A DNA stretch of 7,702 bases from Allobrachymonas sp. (GTDB taxonomy: Bacteria; Pseudomonadota; Gammaproteobacteria; Burkholderiales; Burkholderiaceae_C): positions 1 through 7,702 of the forward strand of contig JAAUOI010000139.1 in the NCBI GenBank assembly GCA_012036375.1. Direction: 5' to 3'. The notes beneath the pieces are model-generated. The model was not told where the DNA came from. It saw only the letters and a program-made list of their open reading frames with translations, and ran no database searches. This document shows positions 1 through 4,916 of the stretch, piece after piece. Position numbers and translations under genes: made by a program. Every line of letters starts with the position of its first letter. Position 1 is the stretch's first letter.

Positions 1-111
1 GCCTTGAACCACCGGCCACGCAAATGCTTGGGATACAAAACACCTCACGAGGTGTTCTATGGCTTGAAATTGACTCCGATTAAACTACCCACTGACGCAC
101 TTCGTAGTTGA
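1..111 (+). CDS. IS30-family transposase, C-terminal fragment (cut by the left edge)
   Basis: An open frame enters from base 1 (frame 1) and ends at TGA 109-111, giving the last 36 residues of a protein. It contains LNHRPRKCLGYKTPHEVFYG, the C-terminal signature of IS30-family DDE transposases (Asn-x-Arg-Pro-Arg-Lys, an aromatic residue, then Thr-Pro-x-Glu), and finishes TDALRS, similar to the usual end of these proteins. The catalytic DDE residues would lie upstream, outside the window. In this family the stop codon lies in or next to the terminal inverted repeat, so the right end of the element should fall roughly at 111-121; I cannot confirm it because the left end is not visible. The protein would move the element by DNA cleavage and strand transfer. 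Family assignment rests on recognised motifs only; whether the element is intact is unknown. Confidence 0.72.
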   Translation, partial: ALNHRPRKCLGYKTPHEVFYGLKLTPIKLPTDALRS

Positions 112-120
112 ATCCGCCAG
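1..120 (+). mobile_element. Right end of an IS30-like insertion sequence
   Basis: The transposase tail at 1-111 and the few bases after its stop form the right end of an insertion sequence whose body lies to the left of the window. The exact right boundary is inferred to be near 111-121, because the palindromic repeat downstream of radA starts at about 121. Target duplication and inverted repeats cannot be tested from this window. Confidence 0.5.
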
Positions 121-180
121 CAAAATTGGCTTGTAGCCAGCATGGAATATGCGCTAAATGCTATGTATTTAATAGCAATT
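121..180 (-). repeat. Comamonadaceae-type intergenic palindromic repeat downstream of radA
   Basis: Read on the minus strand this stretch has an AT-rich hairpin (TGCTAT/ATAGCA, plus-strand 159-164 with 172-177, 7-nt loop), a GCGCATATTCCATGCT middle section, and a second small hairpin (TGGCT/AGCCA, 127-131 with 135-139, 3-nt loop) followed by ATTTT. This layout (GCTATT...ATAGC, then GCGC-TTCC, then a short GGCT/AGCC stem and a T run) resembles a short repeat I recall as frequent between genes in Comamonadaceae genomes. That recollection is not verified here. It overlaps the last base of the radA stop codon and may act as a 3' processing or termination element for radA. Confidence 0.45.
122..139 (-). 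terminator. Possible weak radA terminator inside the repeat
   Basis: On the minus strand a 5-bp stem TGGCT/AGCCA with an ACA loop (139-127) is followed by ATTTTG, about 41 nt past the radA stop. The stem is short and the T run has only four bases, so termination would be weak or need Rho. No better hairpin lies between radA and the insertion sequence. Confidence 0.25.
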
Positions 181-1577
181 TAATACATGCCTTGCAATTC
201 CCGCATCAATTGAACGGCTTGCTCCACGCGTTCAACTGCATGAATGGTGAGTCCTTCAAAGTCTTTGAGTTGGGATTTTTTCGGCGCATTGGCCTTGGGA
301 ATAATCGCCACTGAAAAGCCTAATTTGGCCGCTTCTTTCAGGCGTTCTTGACCACGCGGCGCGGGGCGCACTTCGCCGGCTAAGCCGACTTCGCCAAACG
401 CGATAAAGCCTTTGGGCAAGGGCTTGCCACGCAGGCTGCTGGAGATGCTGAGCATCACCGCCAAATCTGAGGCTGGTTCACTGATGCGCACGCCACCCAC
501 GGCATTGACGAACACATCTTGATCGGCGCAAGCTATGCCAGCATGCCGATGCAACACGGCCAGCAGCATGGCCAAGCGATCACGATCCAAGCCGACTGAG
601 AGACGGCGCGGCGAAGGCCCGCCCCCATCAACCAGCGCTTGAATTTCCACCAGCATCGGGCGCGTCCCTTCCAGTGTCACGAGTACGCAACTACCGGGCA
701 CGGGCTCGCTGTGTTGTGAGAGAAAAATCGCGCTGGGATTGGAAACGCCTTTCAAACCCTGCTGCGTCATGGCGAACACGCCGATTTCATTCACCGCACC
801 GAAGCGATTTTTAATAGCACGAACGAGGCGATAGCTGGAATGGGTGTCGCCCTCAAAATAGAGCACGGTATCGACCATGTGCTCTAGCACGCGCGGACCC
901 GCCAAGGCACCTTCTTTCGTCACATGCCCCACCAGTACGATGGCCGTGCCACTGCTTTTGGCGAAACGCGTGAGATGTGCCGCGCATTCGCGTACCTGCG
1001 CCACCGAGCCTGGGGCGCTTGTAAGCTGATCGGAGTACACGGTTTGAATGGAGTCGATCACCGCAATCTGCGGCTGCTGCTGTGCGAGGGTGGAGATGAT
1101 TTTCTCCAACTGCGTTTCTGCTTGCACCTGCACGCGGCTGCCATCCAACCCCAAGCGTCGTGCACGCAATGCCACTTGCGCTGCGCTTTCTTCGCCGGTG
1201 ACATACAAGCAATTCAGGTTGGCGCGTTGCAGCGAATCCAGCGCTTGCAGCAGCAAAGTCGATTTGCCAATGCCCGGATCACCGCCAATCAACACCACGC
1301 CACCTTCGACAATGCCCCCGCCCAGCACGCGATCCAGTTCTTCATGCCCAGTTGGTGTGCGGTCTACATCCGTGGCTTCAATGTCAGACAAGGCCATCAC
1401 GGGAGAGCTGCCCGTGAGCGACAACGGCGCTGCAAAGCGATTTTTGCCTGCGCCAGCAGGTTCGGCTGCACTTTCAATCAAGGTATTCCAAGCGCCGCAA
1501 CTGGGGCATTTACCCAGCCATTTGGGGGAGTTGCCGCCGCATTCGGTGCAGCTGAAAGTCGTTTTATCTTTTGCCAT
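180..1577 (-). CDS. radA: DNA repair protein RadA (Sms), branch-migration ATPase
   Basis: Encodes 465 residues, close to the family norm of about 460. RadA is a RecA-like, DnaB-like hexameric ATPase that drives branch migration of recombination intermediates in the cytoplasm. In order: a C4 zinc finger (Cys10, Cys13, Cys24, Cys27 in CTECGG and CPSCG); the ATPase core with Walker A GDPGIGKST at 99-107 (Lys105) and Walker B IAVIDS at 171-176; the family's hallmark KNRFG at 256-260; and a C-terminal Lon-protease-like domain from about residue 280 (VGGVRISEPASDLAVMLS, GEVGLAGEVRP), which in RadA is structural rather than proteolytic. The start is the ATG at 1577-1575 giving MAKDKTTFSC, the conserved N-terminus; an upstream in-frame TTG at 1616 would add 13 unconserved residues. 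No Shine-Dalgarno site precedes the ATG. It is transcribed divergently from the ribosomal operon. Confidence 0.96.
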   Translation of the reverse strand: MAKDKTTFSCTECGGNSPKWLGKCPSCGAWNTLIESAAEPAGAGKNRFAAPLSLTGSSPVMALSDIEATDVDRTPTGHEELDRVLGGGIVEGGVVLIGGDPGIGKSTLLLQALDSLQRANLNCLYVTGEESAAQVALRARRLGLDGSRVQVQAETQLEKIISTLAQQQPQIAVIDSIQTVYSDQLTSAPGSVAQVRECAAHLTRFAKSSGTAIVLVGHVTKEGALAGPRVLEHMVDTVLYFEGDTHSSYRLVRAIKNRFGAVNEIGVFAMTQQGLKGVSNPSAIFLSQHSEPVPGSCVLVTLEGTRPMLVEIQALVDGGGPSPRRLSVGLDRDRLAMLLAVLHRHAGIACADQDVFVNAVGGVRISEPASDLAVMLSISSSLRGKPLPKGFIAFGEVGLAGEVRPAPRGQERLKEAAKLGFSVAIIPKANAPKKSQLKDFEGLTIHAVERVEQAVQLMRELQGMY

Positions 1578-1582
1578 AGGAT

Positions 1583-1604
1583 ATTTTACTGGTTTTATTG
1601 ACAG
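1583..1604 (-). promoter_or_regulatory. Candidate radA promoter placing the transcript start at the ATG
   Basis: On the minus strand TAAAAT (1588-1583, five of six to TATAAT) lies 16 nt after CAAA of TTCAAA (four of six to TTGACA). A transcript started from here would begin at about 1577-1576, the A of the radA start codon. This fits the absence of a Shine-Dalgarno site and would make a leaderless mRNA. The boxes are weak, so this is tentative. Confidence 0.25.
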
Positions 1605-1674
1605 TTTGAATGGCAACTTAAGAGCAAAGGTGACCTGTGCGCCATCAAAACTAGGGGCTGCACTTAGATTTGCG

Positions 1675-1704
1675 TTGACTGGTCATGGAAAAGCGGACTA
1701 TAAT
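1675..1704 (+). promoter_or_regulatory. Strong sigma70 promoter of the rplC-rpsQ operon
   Basis: TTGACT (1675-1680) is five of six to the -35 consensus and TATAAT (1699-1704) is a perfect -10, with an 18-bp spacer. Transcription should start near 1710-1711. It lies 124 bp upstream of rplC in the gap between divergent radA and rplC, and is the only good promoter I see for the ten-gene operon. A strong promoter is expected because the operon is not preceded by rpsJ or other ribosomal genes. Confidence 0.85.
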
Positions 1705-1710
1705 CAAAGG

Positions 1711-1738
1711 CTCTGCGCATTCCGCGTAGAGTATTTTT
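1711..1738 (+). promoter_or_regulatory. Hairpin with U-rich tail at the 5' end of the rplC leader
   Basis: CTCTGCGC (1711-1718) pairs with GCGTAGAG (1724-1731), eight pairs including one G-U, around the loop ATTCC; TATTTTTA follows at 1732-1739. It begins at the predicted transcript start. The shape is that of an intrinsic terminator, yet the position (+1 to +28) is very early. Protection of the mRNA 5' end or a promoter-proximal pause or attenuation site are the likeliest roles. Confidence 0.5.
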
Positions 1739-1744
1739 AACAGT

Positions 1745-1813
1745 CTTTCACGCTATTGATGAGTCTTCGGACAAGTCAATCGCTGTCGCCAATTGAAGTG
1801 GTAGCGGTGAAAG
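1745..1813 (+). ncRNA. Structured leader RNA (three-way junction) before rplC
   Basis: The leader can fold with no unpaired bases on two of its three junction strands. P1 is CTTTCAC (1745-1751) with GTGAAAG (1807-1813), seven perfect pairs. Linker GCT (1752-1754) leads into hairpin A (1755-1780): ATTGA/TCAAT, a U-G pair and G-A/A-A mismatches, then GTC/GAC closed by a TTCG tetraloop. Hairpin B (1781-1806) follows directly: CGCT/AGCG, a 3-nt bulge GTC, then GCCA/TGGT with a 7-nt loop. P1 ends five bases before the GGAG ribosome binding site (1818-1821), so forming it could influence rplC translation. By analogy with the L4-regulated S10 leader of Escherichia coli, a ribosomal protein of this operon may bind it; that part is inference. 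Confidence 0.5.
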
Positions 1814-1827
1814 TTACGGAGAAAACA

Positions 1828-2502
1828 ATGAGCAACAGCAACCGTTTGGGTTTGCTGGGTCGCAAGGTCGGCATGATGCGTGTTTTCACGGATGACGGGG
1901 ATTCAGTTCCAGTCACCGTGGTGGACGTCTCTAACAACCGTGTGAGTCAGGTCAAATCTCAAGAAAACGACGGCTACGTGGCCTTGCAGGTCACGTTCGG
2001 TCAGCGCCGCGCAAGCCGCGTGACCAAGCCTATCGCTGGCCACCTCGCGAAAGCGGGCGTGCAAGCCGGTGAAATCATCCAAGAATTCCGCGTATCCTCT
2101 GATGTCGCCGCCGCTCACGCAGCCGGCTCAGTGATCGCTGCTCAAGCCGTGTTTGCAGCCGGCCAGCAAGTCGATGTGCAAGGCACGTCGATTGGTAAAG
2201 GCTTCACGGGCACGATCAAACGTCACAATTTCAGCTCGCAGCGCGCATCGCACGGTAACAGCCGTTCGCACAACGTGCCCGGCTCGATTGGTATGGCGCA
2301 GGATCCTGGTCGTATTTTCCCAGGTAAGCGCATGTCAGGCCACCTCGGTGATGTGACCAAGACCGTGCAAAACCTCGATGTGATCCGCATTGACGAAGCC
2401 CGTCAGTTGTTGCTCATCAAAGGTGCAGTGCCCGGCTCTAAAGGTGGTTTTGTCACCGTGAGCCCAGCCGTGAAAGCTAAAGCACAGAAAGGAGCCAAAT
2501 AA
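1828..2502 (+). CDS. rplC: 50S ribosomal protein L3
   Basis: Encodes 224 residues (Escherichia coli L3 has 209), complete. L3 is an early-assembling protein of the large subunit whose long internal loop reaches towards the peptidyl transferase centre. Visible are the N-terminal GLLGRKVGMMRVF, the loop with GTSIGKGFTGTIKRHNF and HGNSRSHNVPGSIGMAQDPGR at about 119-161, and the C-terminal LLLIKGAVPGSKGG. Met156 occupies the position of E. coli Gln150, which PrmB methylates, so that modification should not occur at this residue. The ATG at 1828 is chosen over an upstream in-frame ATG at 1756 because GGAG (1818-1821) sits six bases before it and MSNSNRLGLLGRKVG is the conserved start. First gene of the operon; it overlaps rplD by one base (TAATG). 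Confidence 0.97.
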   Translation: MSNSNRLGLLGRKVGMMRVFTDDGDSVPVTVVDVSNNRVSQVKSQENDGYVALQVTFGQRRASRVTKPIAGHLAKAGVQAGEIIQEFRVSSDVAAAHAAGSVIAAQAVFAAGQQVDVQGTSIGKGFTGTIKRHNFSSQRASHGNSRSHNVPGSIGMAQDPGRIFPGKRMSGHLGDVTKTVQNLDVIRIDEARQLLLIKGAVPGSKGGFVTVSPAVKAKAQKGAK

Positions 2503-3123
2503 TGAAGTTGGATCTCCTGAACGATCAAGGCCAAGCTGCTAGCCAGTTTGATGTGCCCGAGACCGTGTTTGGCCGTGAGTACAACGAAGCCCTGATTCAT
2601 CAGATCGTTGTGGCTTTACCAAGCCAATGCCCGTCAAGGCACTCGCGCTCAAAAAGACCGCGAGCAAGTCAAGCACAGCACCAAGAAGCCATTCAAGCAA
2701 AAAGGCACGGGTCGCGCTCGCGCCGGTATGACATCCTCGCCACTGTGGCGCGGAGGCGGTCGTATTTTCCCGAACATGCCTGATGAGAATTTCACGCAGA
2801 AAATCAACAAGAAGATGTATCGCGCCGGTATGGCCAGCATCTATTCCCAGTTGGCTCGTGAAGGCCGCTTGATGGTGGTGGATTCGATCAAAGTCGATTC
2901 TCCAAAAACCAAGCTGTTCGCCGCCAAACTCAAAAGCATGAATCTCAGCAACGTGCTGGTGATTGCCGATGAGGTGGATGACAACCTCTATCTCGCCTCC
3001 CGCAATCTGCCCGGCGTGCTCGTGCTTGAGCCACGTTATGCTGATCCACTGTCTTTGGTGCATTACAGCAAAGTGCTGGTCACTAAAGCTGCTGTGGAAC
3101 AACTCAAGGAGATGTTCGCATGA
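2502..3123 (+). CDS. rplD: 50S ribosomal protein L4, frameshifted by a one-base insertion
   Basis: L4 binds 23S rRNA, lines the exit tunnel with its extended loop and in E. coli represses its own S10 operon. Translation starts at ATG 2502, after AAAGGAG at 2488-2494, and reads MKLDLLNDQGQAASQFDVPE up to HQIVVA. At TTT 2615-2617 there is one T too many: GTG GCT TTA CCA should be GTG GCT TAC CAA. The conserved protein continues in the next frame as YQANARQGTRAQKDREQVKH, then the tunnel loop (GTGRARAGMTSSPLWRGGGRIFP) through to LKEMFA and TGA 3121-3123. Removing one T gives 206 residues, a normal length. As written, the first frame runs to 2783 as a 93-residue product with a nonsense tail. The gene is essential, so a sequence error is likelier than true loss. 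Its end overlaps rplW by four bases (ATGA). Confidence 0.92.
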
Positions 3124-3440
3124 GCGCTTCTACTCTCAAATTCGACGAAGGCCGCTTGATGCAGGTGTTGGTCGCTCCGATCGTGTCCGAGAAGGCAACG
3201 ATGGTGGCGGATAAAACCAATGCTGTCGTCTTCAAAGTCCTGCAAAACGCGACCAAGCCCGAGATCAAGGCTGCCGTTGAACTGCTGTTCAAAGTGCAAG
3301 TCAAGGGCGTGTCGGTGCTCAACACCAAAGGCAAAACCAAGCGTTTTGGCAAATCCGTGGGTCGTCGTGACAACCTGCGCAAAGCCTACGTGACGCTCGT
3401 GCCTGGTCAAGAGCTTAATCTGTCTGGGGAGGCCGCTTAA
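3120..3440 (+). CDS. rplW: 50S ribosomal protein L23
   Basis: Encodes 106 residues, complete (E. coli 100). L23 sits at the rim of the peptide exit tunnel and is the docking site for trigger factor and signal recognition particle. The sequence shows LMQVLVAPIVSEKATMVADK, where Glu24 aligns with E. coli Glu18, the trigger-factor contact, then FKVLQNATKPEIKAAVELLF and the basic C-terminal stretch NTKGKTKRFGKSVGRRDNLRKAYVTL. The start ATG overlaps the rplD stop (ATGA), with AAGGAG at 3106-3111 eight bases upstream; this supports translational coupling to L4. Only two bases separate its stop from rplB. Confidence 0.97.
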   Translation: MSASTLKFDEGRLMQVLVAPIVSEKATMVADKTNAVVFKVLQNATKPEIKAAVELLFKVQVKGVSVLNTKGKTKRFGKSVGRRDNLRKAYVTLVPGQELNLSGEAA

Positions 3441-3442
3441 TC

Positions 3443-4267
3443 ATGGCAGTCATCAAGATGAAACCGACCAGCGCCGGCCAGCGTGCCGTCGTCAAGGTCA
3501 CCCGCGAACACTTGCACAAAGGCGAGCCCTACGCTCCTTTGCTCGAGCCGCAATTCCAAAAAGCAGGTCGTAATAACAACGGCCACATCACCACTCGTCA
3601 CAAAGGCGGTGGTCACAAGCATCATTACCGCGTGGTGGATTTCAAGCGCAACAAAGATGGCATTCCAGCCAAAGTTGAGCGCATTGAATACGATCCCAAC
3701 CGCACGGCTTACATCGCTTTGATTTGCTATGCTGATGGCGAGCGTGCTTACATCATCGCTCCACGCGGTGTTGAGCCAGGTGCTTCGTTGCAGAATGGTG
3801 CAGAAGCTCCGATTCGCGCTGGCAATACGCTGCCGATTCGCAACATTCCCGTCGGTTCAACGATCCACTGCATCGAGTTGCAACCCGGCAAAGGTGCACA
3901 AATCGTGCGCTCTGCCGGTACGTCGGCCACCTTGCTCGCCCGCGAAGGCACCTACGCGCAAGTGCGTATGCGCTCTGGCGAGGTTCGCAAGATTCATATC
4001 GAATGCCGCGCCACCATTGGTGAAGTGGCAAACGGTGAGCACAACCTGCGCGTGATCGGCAAGGCCGGTGTCAAGCGCTGGATGGGTATTCGTCCTACTG
4101 TTCGCGGTGTGGCCATGAACCCTGTGGATCACCCACACGGCGGCGGCGAAGGCCGTACCGGTACTGGTGGTGAGCCACGCGATCCGTGGGGCAACCTGAC
4201 CAAGGGCTATCGCACCCGCAACAACAAGCGCACGCAAGTCATGATCGTCTCGCGTCGCAAGAAGTAA
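3443..4267 (+). CDS. rplB: 50S ribosomal protein L2
   Basis: Encodes 274 residues (E. coli 273), complete. L2 is a primary 23S rRNA binder needed for subunit association and for peptidyl transferase activity. Seen in the sequence are the RNA-binding OB-fold region with GRNNNGHITTRHKGGGHKHHYR, a central SH3-like domain, and the C-terminal NPVDHPHGGGEG near residues 226-237, in which His230 matches the conserved His229 of E. coli. The start follows GGGGAGG (3426-3432), two bases after the rplW stop. The frame is intact throughout, although the genes on both sides (rplD, rpsS) are frameshifted. Codon use resembles its neighbours. Confidence 0.98.
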   Translation: MAVIKMKPTSAGQRAVVKVTREHLHKGEPYAPLLEPQFQKAGRNNNGHITTRHKGGGHKHHYRVVDFKRNKDGIPAKVERIEYDPNRTAYIALICYADGERAYIIAPRGVEPGASLQNGAEAPIRAGNTLPIRNIPVGSTIHCIELQPGKGAQIVRSAGTSATLLAREGTYAQVRMRSGEVRKIHIECRATIGEVANGEHNLRVIGKAGVKRWMGIRPTVRGVAMNPVDHPHGGGEGRTGTGGEPRDPWGNLTKGYRTRNNKRTQVMIVSRRKK

Positions 4268-4280
4268 GGGGTAAATTAAC

Positions 4281-4558
4281 ATGACACGTTCCCTCAAAAA
4301 AGGCCCTTTCGTTGACCATCACCTGATGGCCAAAGTCGAGAAGGCGATTGCTACCAAAGATAAAAAGCCTGTGAAAACATGGTCACGTCGCTCGATGATT
4401 CTTCCCGAATTCATCGGCCTCACGATCGGTGTGCACAATGGCAAACAACACATCCCGGTGTATGTGACTGACCAATGGTGGGTCACAAGCTCGGCGAATT
4501 TGCGCTCACCCGCACATTCAAAGGCCATCCGGCTGACAAAAAAGTCGTGAAGAAGTAA
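4281..4558 (+). CDS. rpsS: 30S ribosomal protein S19, frameshifted by a one-base deletion
   Basis: S19 sits in the head of the small subunit, with S13, near the A-site finger. ATG 4281 follows AAGGGG (4266-4271) and gives MTRSLKKGPFVDHHLMAKVE through to HIPVYVTDQ, the normal protein. At 4474-4475 one A is missing: CAA TGG TGG GTC should be CAA ATG GTG GGT. The next frame then supplies MVGHKLGEFALTRTFKGHPA and the basic end DKKVVKK, stopping at TAA 4556-4558. With the A restored the protein has 92 residues, exactly the usual length. As written, translation goes on to a stop at 4548-4550, giving 89 residues with a wrong C-terminal third. The ends are therefore given as the repaired gene. The gene is essential, so sequence error is likeliest. 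Confidence 0.93.
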
Positions 4559-4570
4559 GGAATTCAAACC

Positions 4571-4898
4571 ATGGAAACCAAAGCAACTTTACGCGGCGTT
4601 CGTCTCTCGGCGGACAAAGGCCGTTTGGTCGCCGACATGATTCGCGGTATGCCCGTTGATCGTGCGCTTAACACTTTGACATTTGCACGCAAAAAGCCGC
4701 TGGCATTGTGAAAAAGTGCTCGAATCGGCAATTGCCAATGCCGAGCACAACGACGGTGCTGACATCGACGAGTTGAAGGTCAAAACCATTCACGTCGAGC
4801 AAGGTACTGTACTCAAGCGCTTCACTGCCAATGCCAAAGGCCGTGGCAACCGCATCGTTAAACCTACCTGCCACATTTATGTGGTTGTGGGCAACTGA
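4571..4898 (+). CDS. rplV: 50S ribosomal protein L22, broken by two one-base deletions
   Basis: L22 folds on 23S rRNA, and its long beta-hairpin lines the exit tunnel. ATG 4571 lies eight bases after AAGGAA (4557-4562) and gives METKATLRGVRLSADKGRLV through to LNTLTFARK. One A is missing from the run at 4691-4695 (should read AAA AAA GCC GCT), so the first frame stops at a TGA at 4709-4711. A second deletion, a G at about 4716, follows: GTG AAA AAG TGC should be GTG AAA AAG GTG CTC. From there the conserved ESAIANAEHNDGADIDELKV, the tunnel hairpin (GTVLKRFTANAKGRGNRIVK) and CHIYVVVGN run to TGA 4896-4898. Restoring both bases gives 109 residues, one fewer than E. coli. As written only a 46-residue peptide is made. 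Two independent deletions within 25 bases point to sequence error. Confidence 0.92.
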
Positions 4899-4916
4899 TC
4901 CGAAGGACGAAAGACA

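Noticed and set aside
39..56. Hairpin AACACCT/AGGTGTT followed by TTTT on the minus strand, as a radA terminator
   Set aside because: It lies inside the IS30 transposase coding sequence, about 125 bases past radA, where the codons explain the sequence. It could still stop radA read-through by chance, but I would not annotate it.
108..314. Small plus-strand open frame covering the repeat and the end of radA
   Set aside because: It runs antisense to the conserved C-terminus of radA and through the intergenic repeat; no domain and no ribosome binding site.
924..1601. Plus-strand open frame opposite radA
   Set aside because: Radically biased composition (many Cys, His, Arg), no motif and no ribosome binding site; radA on the other strand is unmistakable.
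1578..1616. TTG start at 1616 for radA
   Set aside because: It would add 13 residues not found in RadA; MAKDKTTFSC from the ATG at 1577 is the conserved beginning.
1756..1827. Upstream in-frame extension of rplC from ATG 1756
   Set aside because: The added 24 residues have no counterpart in L3, no Shine-Dalgarno site precedes them, and the stretch is explained by the structured leader; ATG 1828 has GGAG at the right distance.
2608..4720. Programmed ribosomal frameshifting in rplD, rpsS and rplV
   Set aside because: The shift sites are short homopolymers without a shared slippery heptamer or stimulatory structure, one gene would need a +1 and three sites a -1 type correction, and none of these genes is known to use recoding. 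Indel errors are simpler.
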